From contig DATDJF010000027.1 of assembly GCA_036520715.1 (NCBI GenBank), positions 1 to 15,486 on the forward strand: DNA of 15,486 nt. Reading direction: 5' to 3'. The stretch is from JAEUPI01 sp036520715 (lineage in GTDB: Bacteria > Pseudomonadota > Gammaproteobacteria > Burkholderiales > Burkholderiaceae_C). The notes below the pieces were generated by a model, which saw nothing but the letters and a program-made list of their open reading frames with translations, was not told where the DNA came from and ran no database searches. A program made the position numbers and the translations under genes. Below, piece by piece: positions 1-7,706 of the stretch (position 1 is the first letter of the stretch; each line of letters opens with the position of its first letter).

Positions 1-1581
1 CATCGCATCGCCACGTGCCGCGTCCCCATCGAGGATGAAGTGGAAGCCCGCCTGCGGCGGCGGGCTGGAGGGATCGGCCGCCAACGCCTCGGCCGGTGAG
101 CTGGCGGACGGAACCGACAAACCGAACGCAGCGTCGGGCGAAGCGCCACCGAACGGCGCGCCGAAGGGGTCGCCGGAACTGAAATCCGCCGACCCCTGCT
201 CCGGGCCGCCGGGCGTGGGCTGGGCCGCAGCCGGCGCAAAGTCGGGCGCGCCGACAAGATCCAGGTCGCTCGCCTCCAGCCCGTCGCCACGGCTGGTGCT
301 CTTCGGGGCAACGGCTGCGGCGTGCGGCAGATCGTCGATCAATTCGGCCTGCGGCAGCGCCGCCTCGCGGCCACCGGCCCCGCCGTACGGTGCCTGCGTG
401 CCGAGCTCGACGGCGATGTCGCGCAACCACTGCACCGACTCGAAGCGGTCGAACTGCTGCGGCGAGTGCAGCATCCGGGCGAAGGTGTCGATCAACGCTT
501 CTGGCCCGATGCGACCCAGCGTCCAGGCGAGCGCCTGGCGCGGCAGGTACTGCATGATCCGTGCGTTACGAAGCACCTTGCCGATCGGCAGCGAGCCGCC
601 CGGCAGGAAGTGGCGCCCGATGTCGAGCACGCGGTTGCCCAACAGCCAGCTTGGCGCCGCAGGATCCGCGGCCGCGATGTGCGCGAGGCTCTCCAGCTCG
701 TGCTCGAGCGCCGCGGCGAGCGCCGGGTCGGTCGCCCATTGCGCGCCGGTGTCTTCGGGATGCGCCGAGAGCGGATCGCCGTCGGCATCGAAGTGCCCCG
801 TGAGCCCGGCCACGAGCGCGCGCACGGCGCCGTTGTCCTGCACGAGGCTGGGGTCGCGTGGGACCCAGCCGTCGAAGTCGAACGCCTTGAGCGCCAGCAC
901 ATGCCAGAGCACGGCGTCCGGCAGTGGCCGCGCGGGGGCTAGCAGCGCCGCGGCCCGGGCAGGTGCGCCCTTGAGGAACGCCGGCGGACCCTCGAAGAAC
1001 AGCGATGGCGGCGCTGCTCCAGGGGCCGCGGCGGTGGCACGCCACAACTGGTCGAGCGGCCCGAAAACGGGCTCATCGGTGCCGGCGCCGCCTGCACGCG
1101 CGACGGCGATTGCGGTCCACAGGCGCACCTCTTCGTCGGGGGATTGAAGCCCCGTGATCAGGTCTTCGGCGACCACACCGAGGCCCGGGCGCAGCACGCA
1201 GGCCAACGCCTGCGCCACCTCGACATCGGGCGCACGCCGGAACTCGCGCATCAACGCGCCGACACAGGCGTCGTCGTGCCGCGCGGCGAGCGACAGTGCG
1301 CACTGCCGGCCCAGCGCATCGTCACCCTGCCAGGCACGCCGGCGCAATGCCTGTCGCACCGACAGCAGCGGCACGCCGGCGAGCACGTCGATCGCCTGAG
1401 CATCGAACCCGCCATCGAGCACACCGATGAGCAACGGCGTCGCGTCCGCCCAAGCGTCTGCTGTCAGCGGCAGATGGGTCAGCGCGTCGAGCAACGCGAG
1501 CCGGCCCGCCGGTGGCAGTTGATCGGCAACGGCGACCAACGGTTCGATTGCGCGTGCTTCGATCATGCTTGGCACTGCCAT
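1..1581 (-). CDS. Unknown protein with HEAT-like N-terminal half, C-terminus cut by window edge
   Basis: I do not recognise this protein. The reverse strand is open for 527 codons from an ATG at 1581 to the window edge without a stop, so the gene runs off the left end. Residues 1-165 are short Ala/Leu-rich helices with paired Arg and acidic residues, spaced like HEAT or similar helical repeats. Residues 220-400 look like a folded domain, with conserved-looking stretches such as LLGNRVLDIGRHFLPGG (314-329) and QQFDRFESVQWLRDIAVELG (375-394). Residues 425-510 are a Pro/Ala/Gly/Ser-rich acidic linker, and after it a new segment begins (GFHFILDGD, 512-520). There is no signal peptide and no membrane segment, so it is probably cytoplasmic. 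No clear ribosome site precedes the ATG; Met6, or a site upstream where the frame stays open, could be the true start. Frames on the other strand here are shadows of this gene. Confidence 0.72.
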   Translation of the reverse strand, partial: MAVPSMIEARAIEPLVAVADQLPPAGRLALLDALTHLPLTADAWADATPLLIGVLDGGFDAQAIDVLAGVPLLSVRQALRRRAWQGDDALGRQCALSLAARHDDACVGALMREFRRAPDVEVAQALACVLRPGLGVVAEDLITGLQSPDEEVRLWTAIAVARAGGAGTDEPVFGPLDQLWRATAAAPGAAPPSLFFEGPPAFLKGAPARAAALLAPARPLPDAVLWHVLALKAFDFDGWVPRDPSLVQDNGAVRALVAGLTGHFDADGDPLSAHPEDTGAQWATDPALAAALEHELESLAHIAAADPAAPSWLLGNRVLDIGRHFLPGGSLPIGKVLRNARIMQYLPRQALAWTLGRIGPEALIDTFARMLHSPQQFDRFESVQWLRDIAVELGTQAPYGGAGGREAALPQAELIDDLPHAAAVAPKSTSRGDGLEASDLDLVGAPDFAPAAAQPTPGGPEQGSADFSSGDPFGAPFGGASPDAAFGLSVPSASSPAEALAADPSSPPPQAGFHFILDGDAARGDAM

Positions 1582-1739
1582 GGCGCCGCGGAGCCGCGAG
1601 TGTTGCAAATCCGGCCCCGCATGACCAGCCCTGACGCTGGAGGCGGCCCGCGCGCGTGCAGCCCGCTGCGCTTCAGCAGCTCACGAGATCGGTGTCCGCG
1701 AAGCCCGGGTGTCGTCGGGCACCGGGATCACGACCGGCA
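1582..1739. other. Intergenic region with a weak stem-loop
   Basis: This gap lies between two genes on the minus strand. It holds an imperfect stem-loop at 1704-1726 (CCCGGGTG pairing with CACCGGG, one bulged base, loop of about 8), which lies just downstream of the MFS transporter stop. No T-run follows on the minus strand, so it is at best a weak terminator. I see no convincing promoter for the left-edge gene and no small gene. Confidence 0.3.
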
Positions 1740-2972
1740 TCACGCCGCGGCATGCACCGTGCGCCGCGGCTGGTGCACCGTGACCAGGTAGAGCAACCCG
1801 AGCACGAGCAGGTTGGCCACGCCGCCGAGCGATGCGTTGGCGAACGCCGGCCGGTAGCTGCCGCACAGGTCGAAGAACAGGCCCCCCTGCCAGGCGCCCA
1901 GCGCCATGCCGAACCAGGCGAAGAACATCACGATGCCGATCGCCAGGCCGGTGCGCTGCGGCGGCGAGTACTCGCGGGCACACAGGATGAAGGCCGTCAT
2001 CGCACCGCTGAAGACCAGCCCGAACGCGGCCGACAGCAGGTACAGCTCGGTGCGCGTCTGCATCAACGGGAACAACACCGCCAGCGCGGTCTGTCCGCCC
2101 GACGCGACGATGTAGCTCTGCAGGTTGCCCACACGGTCGGCCAGGCGGCCGAAGGCGAGCCGGCCCGCCATGCCGCACACCATCATCACCGCCAGCAGCC
2201 CCGCCGACTCGCGCCCGCCCAGGCCGAGGTCGGACCCCAGCGCCGCCACGTGCACGATCGGCGTGGCCATGCACACACAGCAGAACAGCACCGCGACGCA
2301 CAGCCAGCCGATCAGCCACGACGGCGCCACGCCGAAACGCGCGCCCGCCGCGGCTGATGCCGCGCCGGCGCCCGGCGTGGCGCGCGGCGGGTTGCGCAGC
2401 AGCAACGCCAGCGGGACCATCACCAGCAGCGACAGCACGCCGAGCGTCACGTAGGCGTGGCGCCAGTCCTGCGCCAGCACCAGATGGCGCGCCAGGAACG
2501 GCATCACGCCCTGGCCGAGCGCCCCGCCCGCCGAGACCACGCCGATCGCCAGCCCCGGCCGGCGCGGCATCCACAGTGCGGCCAGGCTGTTCAACGGCGC
2601 CATGATCGCGCCCAGGCCGAGCACACCCAGCAGCGCGTGGTACAGGTAGAGCTCGCTGGTGCTGCCGAGCTGCGACAGCAGAAGGAACGCGATGCCCGGC
2701 GCGAGCGCGCCGCACAGCACCACGCGACGGATCGGCAGGCGGTCGGCGAAGTGGCCCATCACGATGCCGCCGATGCCGGTGCCCAAAGTGGCGATCGAGT
2801 ACGCCAGCGACAGGTCGGCGCGGGGCCAGCCGAACTCCGTGCCCAGCGGCAGCAGGAACACCGCGATGTTGTTGATGGCGCCGAAGCCCATCGCCACCAG
2901 CCCGGTGCACGCGGCCACCATCAGCCAGGCCACACGCGGCTCGTGCTCGGGCGTCGACTGGGGCTGTGGCAT
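1740..2972 (-). CDS. MFS transporter, 12 membrane segments
   Basis: This is a 410-residue major facilitator superfamily permease of the inner membrane. Hydrophobic segments appear in two groups of about six (roughly residues 15-190 and 217-400), separated by a polar Ala/Gly-rich loop at 194-215. The MFS loop motif is seen as GHFADRLPIRRV (73-84) and again as GRLADRVGN (275-283), and DWRHAY (169-174) is a common motif after segment 5. The general look (MGFGAINNIAVFLLPL near the start) is that of the oxalate/formate or monocarboxylate type MFS_1 group, so an organic acid substrate is possible but not shown. The start at 2972 is chosen because GGAGA lies just upstream and because the first transmembrane segment then follows a short polar tail; the frame is open to 3122 but that extension is not protein-like. 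It is divergent from the glutathione transferase gene, with 122 bases between. Confidence 0.9.
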   Translation of the reverse strand: MPQPQSTPEHEPRVAWLMVAACTGLVAMGFGAINNIAVFLLPLGTEFGWPRADLSLAYSIATLGTGIGGIVMGHFADRLPIRRVVLCGALAPGIAFLLLSQLGSTSELYLYHALLGVLGLGAIMAPLNSLAALWMPRRPGLAIGVVSAGGALGQGVMPFLARHLVLAQDWRHAYVTLGVLSLLVMVPLALLLRNPPRATPGAGAASAAAGARFGVAPSWLIGWLCVAVLFCCVCMATPIVHVAALGSDLGLGGRESAGLLAVMMVCGMAGRLAFGRLADRVGNLQSYIVASGGQTALAVLFPLMQTRTELYLLSAAFGLVFSGAMTAFILCAREYSPPQRTGLAIGIVMFFAWFGMALGAWQGGLFFDLCGSYRPAFANASLGGVANLLVLGLLYLVTVHQPRRTVHAAA

Positions 2973-3094
2973 GGGGTCTCCGGCGGCGAATGCGCGGCGC
3001 ACGGCAGGCGCCTCGTACAGCGTTCCACGTGCAGCGCGCGCGGATACGGCCAACCGCAGATACTTCGCGGCACCACCGCCCCGGAGCCCTCTGC
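2973..3094. promoter_or_regulatory. Divergent promoter region between MFS transporter and yghU
   Basis: The two genes diverge here, so promoters for both must lie in or overlap these 122 bases. I find no pair of boxes close to the sigma-70 consensus. The visible signals are the ribosome sites at each end: GGAG at 3083-3086 for yghU and GGAGA on the minus strand for the transporter. Shared regulation of the pair is possible but is inferred only from the arrangement. Confidence 0.4.
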
Positions 3095-3979
3095 ATGGAC
3101 GACTCGTCGCCCTACACCCCACCCAAGGTCTGGACCTGGAACCAGGAGAGCGGCGGGCGCTTCGCCAACATCAACCGCCCGGTCGCCGGCGCCACGCATG
3201 ACCAGGCGCTGCCGGTCGGCCGCCACCCGCTGCAGCTCTATTCGCTGGCCACGCCCAACGGCGTCAAGGTCACGGTGATGCTCGAGGAGCTGCTGGCGCT
3301 GGGCCACGCCGGCGCGCAATACGACGCCTGGCTGATCCGCATCAACAGCGGCGAGCAGTTCGGCAGCGGCTTCGTGGCGGTGAACCCCAACTCCAAGATC
3401 CCGGCGCTGCTGGATCGCAGCGGCGCGCAGCCGGTGCGGGTGTTCGAATCCGGCGCGATCCTGTTGTACCTGTCGGAGAAGTTCGGCGGCGCGCTGCTGC
3501 CGGCCCTCGGCACGCCGAAGCGCGCCGAAGCGCTGTCGTGGCTGTTCTGGCAGATGGGCGCGGCGCCGTACCTCGGCGGCGGCTTCGGCCACTTCTTCGC
3601 CTACGCGCCGAGCAAGATCGAATATGCGATCGATCGCTACGCGATGGAAGTGAAGCGCCAGCTCGACGTGCTCGACCGGCGCCTCGCCGAGAGCGTGTAC
3701 CTGGCGGGCGACGACTACACGGTCGCCGACATCGCGGTGTGGCCCTGGTATGGCGCGCTCGCCAAGGGCCTGCTCTACGAATCCGGCGAGTTCCTCCAGG
3801 TGCAGGAGTACAAGCACGTGCAGCGCTGGACCGAGGTGATCGCGCAGCGTCCGGCAGTCAAGCGCGGCCGCATGGTCAACCGCACCTGGGGCCAGCCCGC
3901 GAGCCAGCTGCACGAGCGCCACGAGGCGAGCGACTTCGAGACGAAGACGCAGGACAAGGTGGCGCCGGCCGCGAGCTGA
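3095..3979 (+). CDS. yghU: YghU-type glutathione S-transferase / disulfide reductase
   Basis: This 294-residue protein closely follows E. coli YghU (288 residues), a Ure2p-like glutathione transferase that acts as a glutathione-dependent disulfide-bond reductase in the cytoplasm. Hallmarks are the N-terminal extension KVWTWN and FANINRPVAG (11-32), PVGRHPLQLYSLATPNGVKV (40-59) with the Thr-Pro-Asn-Gly glutathione/active-site stretch, NPNSKIPAL (97-105) with the cis-proline, and FESGAILLYLSEKFG (117-131), which completes the thioredoxin-like domain. The all-helical C-terminal domain holds GGGFGHFFAYAP (161-172), and YghU's ending QLHERHEASDFET is conserved (271-283). The start at 3095 matches the family N-terminus and has GGAG eight bases upstream; the open frame back to 2966 is not conserved. 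It is followed 70 bases later by the bkd operon, which has its own ribosome site. Confidence 0.95.
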   Translation: MDDSSPYTPPKVWTWNQESGGRFANINRPVAGATHDQALPVGRHPLQLYSLATPNGVKVTVMLEELLALGHAGAQYDAWLIRINSGEQFGSGFVAVNPNSKIPALLDRSGAQPVRVFESGAILLYLSEKFGGALLPALGTPKRAEALSWLFWQMGAAPYLGGGFGHFFAYAPSKIEYAIDRYAMEVKRQLDVLDRRLAESVYLAGDDYTVADIAVWPWYGALAKGLLYESGEFLQVQEYKHVQRWTEVIAQRPAVKRGRMVNRTWGQPASQLHERHEASDFETKTQDKVAPAAS

Positions 3980-4049
3980 AGCCACCTGCCGCAACGGGGA
4001 TTCGCGCCCACTAAGATGCGGCTCCCGGGTCACGCCGAGGAGTGGACGA
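3980..4049 (+). promoter_or_regulatory. Leader of bkdA1 with strong ribosome site and possible -10 box
   Basis: These 70 bases separate yghU from bkdA1. GAGGAG at 4037-4042 is a good ribosome binding site for bkdA1. TAAGAT at 4012-4017 resembles a -10 box, but no matching -35 box stands at the right distance, so whether bkd has its own promoter here or reads through from yghU is open. There is no terminator-like hairpin after yghU. Confidence 0.35.
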
Positions 4050-5285
4050 ATGACCAAACGCACGCCGTTGCGGCTCTACGTTCCCGAGCCCACCGGGCGC
4101 CCAGGCCGCGAGACCGACTTCTCCTACCTGCACTTGTCGCCGGCCGGTGCGGTGCGCCGGCCGCCGGTGGACGTAGCGCCGGTGGAGACCAGCGACCTCG
4201 CCCACTCGCTGGTGCGCGTGCTCGACGCCGACGGCCGCGCGGTCGGTCCGTGGGCCGAGCCGGTCGACCCCCAACTGCTGCGACGCGGCCTGCGCGCGAT
4301 GCTGAAGACGCGTTGCTTCGATGCGCGCATGCTGATCGCGCAGCGCCAGAAGAAGATCTCGTTCTACATGCAGTGCCTCGGCGAGGAGGCGATCGCCACC
4401 GCACACGCGTTCGCGCTCGATGCCGGCGACATGTGCTTTCCCACCTATCGGCAGCAAGGCCTGCTGCTGGCCCGCGACGACGTGTCGATGGTCGACATGA
4501 TGTGCCAGCTGATGTCGAACCAGCGCGACCCGGTGCGCGGCCGCCAGCTGCCGGTGATGTACTCGTACAAGCGCTACGGCTTCTTCAGCATCTCGGGCAA
4601 TCTGGCGACGCAGTTCATCCAGGCGGTCGGCTGGGCCATGGCCTCGGCGATCAAGGGCGACACCAAGATCGCCTCGGCCTGGATCGGCGACGGCGCCACT
4701 GCCGAGGCCGACTTCCACACCGCGCTCACCTTCGCCCACGTGTACCGCGCGCCGGTGATCCTCAACGTGGTCAACAACCAGTGGGCGATCTCGATGTTCC
4801 AGTCGTTCGCCGGCGGCGAGCAGACCACCTTCGCCGGGCGCGGCGTGGGCTGCGGCATCGCCTCGCTGCGCGTCGACGGCAACGACTTCCTGGCCGTGCT
4901 CGCGGCGTCGCGCTGGGCCGCCGAGCGAGCGCGCAGCAACCTCGGGCCGACGCTGATCGAGTGGATCACCTACCGCGCCGGCGCGCACTCCACCTCCGAC
5001 GATCCGTCGCGCTACCGCCCGGCCGACGACTGGCAGCACTTCCCGCTCGGCGACCCGGTGGCTCGCCTGAAGCAGCACCTGATCGCCATCGGCGCGTGGT
5101 CGGAGGCCGAACACGACGCCGCGACCAAGGAGCTCGAGGCCGAGGTGATGGCCGCGCAGAAGGAGGCCGAGCGCTACGGCACGCTGCTCGACGGCCACAA
5201 CCCGCCGTTGGCCTCGATGTTCGAAGACGTCTACAAGACGATGCCGCCGCACTTGCACGACCAACTTCGTCAAGCCGGGGTGTGA
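4050..5285 (+). CDS. bkdA1: Branched-chain 2-oxoacid dehydrogenase E1 alpha subunit
   Basis: The alpha subunit of the thiamine-diphosphate-dependent E1 of the branched-chain 2-oxoacid dehydrogenase complex. With the beta subunit it decarboxylates the 2-oxoacids from valine, leucine and isoleucine and passes the acyl group to the E2 lipoyl arm. At 411 residues it has the length of the Pseudomonas BkdA1 protein (about 410). The thiamine-diphosphate motif starts at GDG (213-215) and ends at NN (242-243, in VVNNQWAIS). HSTSDDPSRYR (313-323) is the loop that in mammalian homologues carries the phosphorylated serines. The extended N-terminus (LRLYVPEPTGRPG) is typical of the Pseudomonas-type subfamily and separates it from pyruvate dehydrogenase. 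The start is set by GAGGAG just upstream. bkdA2 starts 2 bases after its stop, implying one transcript and coupled translation. Confidence 0.96.
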   Translation: MTKRTPLRLYVPEPTGRPGRETDFSYLHLSPAGAVRRPPVDVAPVETSDLAHSLVRVLDADGRAVGPWAEPVDPQLLRRGLRAMLKTRCFDARMLIAQRQKKISFYMQCLGEEAIATAHAFALDAGDMCFPTYRQQGLLLARDDVSMVDMMCQLMSNQRDPVRGRQLPVMYSYKRYGFFSISGNLATQFIQAVGWAMASAIKGDTKIASAWIGDGATAEADFHTALTFAHVYRAPVILNVVNNQWAISMFQSFAGGEQTTFAGRGVGCGIASLRVDGNDFLAVLAASRWAAERARSNLGPTLIEWITYRAGAHSTSDDPSRYRPADDWQHFPLGDPVARLKQHLIAIGAWSEAEHDAATKELEAEVMAAQKEAERYGTLLDGHNPPLASMFEDVYKTMPPHLHDQLRQAGV

Positions 5286-5287
5286 CC

Positions 5288-6301
5288 GTGCCGCAAATGA
5301 CGATGATCCAGGCCCTGCGCTCCGCGATGGACGTGATGCTCCAGCGCGACCCCGACGTGGTGGTGTTCGGCGAGGACGTGGGCTACTTCGGCGGCGTGTT
5401 CCGCTGCACCGAAGGGCTGCAGGCCAGGTACGGCTCGTCGCGCGTGTTCGACACGCCGATCTCCGAAGGCGGCATCGTCGGCATCGCGGTCGGCATGGCG
5501 GCCTACGGCTTGCGGCCGGTGGCCGAGATCCAGTTCGCCGACTACTTCTATCCGGCGTCGGACCAGATCGTGTCGGAGGCGGCGCGCCTGCGCTACCGCT
5601 CGGTCAACGATTTCAGCGCGCCGCTCACGCTGCGCATGCCGTGCGGCGGCGGCATCTACGGCGGGCAGACGCACAGCCAGAGCCCCGAGGCGCTGTTCAC
5701 GCACGTGTGCGGCATCCGCACCGTGCTGCCGAGCAACCCGTACGACGCCAAGGGCCTGCTGATCGCCTCGATCGAGAGCGACGACCCGGTGATCTTTCTC
5801 GAGCCCAAGCGCTTGTACAACGGCCCGTTCGACGGCCACCACGACCGGCCGCTGGTGTCGTGGTCCAAGCACCCGCTGGGCGAAGTGCCGGAGGGCCACT
5901 ACACGGTGCCGCTGGAGTCGGCATCGGTGTTTCGCGCCGGGCAGGCGGTGACGGTGTTGACCTACGGTGCGATGGTGTTCGTCTGCGAAGCCGCCGCGCA
6001 GGAGAGCGGCATCGACGCCGAGATCATCGACCTGCGCAGCCTGTGGCCACTGGACCTGCCCGCGATCGTGCGATCGGTGCACAAGACCGGGCACTGCGTG
6101 ATCGTGCACGAGGCCACCCGCACCAGCGGCTTCGGCGCCGAGCTCGCCGCGCTGGTGCAGGAACACTGCTTCTATCACCTCGAGGCGCCGATCGAACGCG
6201 TGACCGGCTGGGACACGCCCTATCCGCATGCGCTGGAGTGGGCCTACTTCCCGGGGCCGGCGCGCGTGGGCGCGGCGTTGCACCGCGTGCTGGAGGCGTG
6301 A
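5288..6301 (+). CDS. bkdA2: Branched-chain 2-oxoacid dehydrogenase E1 beta subunit
   Basis: The beta subunit that forms the alpha2beta2 E1 with the product of the preceding gene. It shows the transketolase-like pyrimidine-binding domain (VVVFGEDVGYFGGVFRCT near the N-terminus, then EIQFADYFYPASDQIVSEAARLRYR) and the transketolase C-terminal domain (VLTYGAMVF, IDLRSLWPLD, VHEATRTSGFGAEL). The segment RMPCGGGIYGGQTHSQSPEA is almost word for word that of Pseudomonas BkdA2. A GTG at 5288 gives 337 residues, with GGGG about eight bases upstream; an ATG at 5297 would give 334. I prefer the GTG because known BkdA2 proteins carry a few residues before MTMIQALRSAMD and because nothing like a ribosome site precedes the ATG. 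The TGA stop overlaps an ATG that opens a 25-codon frame through the bkdA2-bkdB junction. Confidence 0.95.
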   Translation: MPQMTMIQALRSAMDVMLQRDPDVVVFGEDVGYFGGVFRCTEGLQARYGSSRVFDTPISEGGIVGIAVGMAAYGLRPVAEIQFADYFYPASDQIVSEAARLRYRSVNDFSAPLTLRMPCGGGIYGGQTHSQSPEALFTHVCGIRTVLPSNPYDAKGLLIASIESDDPVIFLEPKRLYNGPFDGHHDRPLVSWSKHPLGEVPEGHYTVPLESASVFRAGQAVTVLTYGAMVFVCEAAAQESGIDAEIIDLRSLWPLDLPAIVRSVHKTGHCVIVHEATRTSGFGAELAALVQEHCFYHLEAPIERVTGWDTPYPHALEWAYFPGPARVGAALHRVLEA

Positions 6302-6378
6302 TGAGCCCGCACAGCCGCCCGAAGGGCGAATTCCCCCTCGGGGGGACGGCGCATTGCGCCAAGGGGGCCCCATGGTAG
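6301..6378 (+). repeat. REP-like hairpin-rich element with a 25-codon frame, between bkdA2 and bkdB
   Basis: A GC-rich block with nested inverted repeats fills the bkdA2-bkdB gap. CGCCC-GAA-GGGCG forms a hairpin at 6316-6328. CCCCCT (6333-6338) pairs with AGGGGG (6362-6367), enclosing GGCGCA-T-TGCGCC (6348-6360); CCCCCTCGGGGG is an alternative small stem. An ATG overlapping the bkdA2 stop opens a 25-codon frame that ends at TAG 6376-6378, inside the start of bkdB. The right end of the element supplies both the purine run AAGGGGG and the ATG used by bkdB. From memory, similar C-run/G-run elements recur between genes in Rubrivivax- and Variovorax-like genomes. Only one copy lies in this window, so its repeat nature is inferred. 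Confidence 0.6.
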
Positions 6379-7700
6379 TGAGGGTCATCAAGGTCCCCGA
6401 CATCGGCGAAGGCATCGCCGAGGTCGAGCTCGTGGAGTGGCACGTGAAGCCGGGCGACCGCGTGGTCGAGGACCAGGTCCTGGCCGCCGTGATGACCGAC
6501 AAGGCAGCGGTCGAAGTGCCGTCGCCGGTGGCCGGCAGCGTGATCGCGCTCGGCGGCGAGGTCGGCCAGATGCTCGCCGTGGGCGCCGAATTGATCCGCA
6601 TCGAAGTCGGCGATGCCGCCCGTGCGGCGCCTGCCGTGGCGCCACCGCCGATCTCGGAGCCGGTGTCGCTTGTCGCTGCGCCGTCGCCCGAGCCGATCGT
6701 TGCCGCGCCGACACCGCGAGCCCCGGCAGCCGCGCGGCCGCCGACGGCCCCCGTCGCCACCGACCGGCCGATCGCCTCGCCGTCGGTACGCCGCCGTGCG
6801 TGGGAACTCGGCGTCGACTTGAGCGCCGTGGCGCCCACCGGCCCGGCGGGGCGCGTGATGCACGCCGACGTCGAAGCGCACGCGGCCGCCAGTCCGCCCG
6901 CTGCGCCAGCCCCATCCGCCCGGTCCGCCCCGCCCCGTGCTGCCGCTGCCACCCAGGCCGCTGCGACTGCGCCCTCTGCGACTGCCGGCCATGCCGAGCG
7001 CAACGACGAGCAGACGGTGCAGGTCATCGGCGTGCGCCGGCGCATCGCGATCAAGATGCAGGAGTCCAAGCGCCGCATTCCGCACTTCGCCTACGTCGAG
7101 GAAGTCGACGTCACCGAGGCCGAAGCGCTGCGCGCGCAGCTCAACGCCAAGTGGGCCGATCAGCGCCCGCGGCTCACGCTGCTGCCGCTGCTGGCACGCG
7201 CCATCGTGCTGGCGGCGCACGAGCACCCCGTGGTCAATGCGCGCTTCGACGACGAGACCGGCATCGTCACCCGCTTCGGCGCCGTGCACCTGGGCGTGGC
7301 GACACAGAGCCCCAGCGGGCTGATGGTGCCGGTGTTGCGGCACGCCGAGGCGCGCGACCTGTGGTCCACGGCGGCCGAAGTGGCGCGGCTGGCCGAAGCG
7401 GCGCGCGCAGGCCGTGCCACGCGCGCCGAGCTCAGCGGCTCCACCATCACCCTCACCAGCCTCGGCGCGCTCGGCGGCATCGTGACCACGCCGGTGATCA
7501 ACCACCCCGAAGTCGCGATCGTCGGCGTCAACCGCATCGTCGAAAGGCCGGTGATGCGTGGCGGTGCCATCGTGGCGCGCCAGATGATGAACCTGTCGTC
7601 GTCGTTCGACCACCGCGTGGTCGACGGCATCGACGCCGCCCGCTTCATCCAGGCCGTGCGTGGCTACCTCGAGATGCCGGCGACGATGTTCGTGCCTTGA
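6372..7700 (+). CDS. bkdB: Branched-chain 2-oxoacid dehydrogenase E2 (lipoamide acyltransferase)
   Basis: The dihydrolipoamide acyltransferase core of the Bkd complex, moving the acyl group from E1 to coenzyme A. It has 442 residues. A single lipoyl domain fills about 1-80, with the lipoylated lysine at K44 (MTDKAAVEV). An Ala/Pro linker (81-133) leads to the peripheral subunit-binding domain at about 134-168 (ASPSVRRRAWELGVDL, then GPAGRV). A second Ala/Pro-rich linker (170-212) precedes the catalytic domain (about 215-442), with the active-site motif DHRVVDG (413-419, His414 and Asp418). IGVRRRIAIKMQESKRRIPHF is typical of BCKDH E2. The start at 6372 puts the conserved IKVPDIGEGIAEVELVEWHV at the usual distance; AAGGGGG seven or so bases upstream serves as ribosome site and belongs to the hairpin element. 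No E3 (lipoamide dehydrogenase) gene follows; the next gene is convergent after 6 bases. Confidence 0.95.
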   Translation: MVVRVIKVPDIGEGIAEVELVEWHVKPGDRVVEDQVLAAVMTDKAAVEVPSPVAGSVIALGGEVGQMLAVGAELIRIEVGDAARAAPAVAPPPISEPVSLVAAPSPEPIVAAPTPRAPAAARPPTAPVATDRPIASPSVRRRAWELGVDLSAVAPTGPAGRVMHADVEAHAAASPPAAPAPSARSAPPRAAAATQAAATAPSATAGHAERNDEQTVQVIGVRRRIAIKMQESKRRIPHFAYVEEVDVTEAEALRAQLNAKWADQRPRLTLLPLLARAIVLAAHEHPVVNARFDDETGIVTRFGAVHLGVATQSPSGLMVPVLRHAEARDLWSTAAEVARLAEAARAGRATRAELSGSTITLTSLGALGGIVTTPVINHPEVAIVGVNRIVERPVMRGGAIVARQMMNLSSSFDHRVVDGIDAARFIQAVRGYLEMPATMFVP

Positions 7701-7706
7701 GCGCGA

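Noticed and set aside
35..1147. A 370-codon plus-strand frame at the left edge
   Set aside because: Rich in Ser, Ala and Cys with no domain-like pattern. The opposite strand holds a longer frame with balanced composition that runs off the edge.
1704..1726. Stem-loop as a factor-independent terminator of the MFS gene
   Set aside because: The stem has a bulge and no T-run follows on the minus strand. It is noted only within the intergenic entry.
1681..3096. A 471-codon minus-strand frame over the MFS gene
   Set aside because: Off-frame shadow. It is rich in Arg, Gly and Ala without membrane segments, while the neighbouring frame gives a clear 12-segment transporter.
4016..6301. A single 761-codon frame covering bkdA1 and bkdA2
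   Set aside because: Its first 420 or so codons are an Arg/Pro-rich off-frame reading of bkdA1. Only the last 338 codons (5288-6301) are protein-like, and they are bkdA2.
5270..7613. Long antisense frames opposite bkdA2 and bkdB
   Set aside because: Caused by the high GC codon bias of the plus-strand genes; composition is low-complexity and no motif is present, while the plus strand has full family matches.
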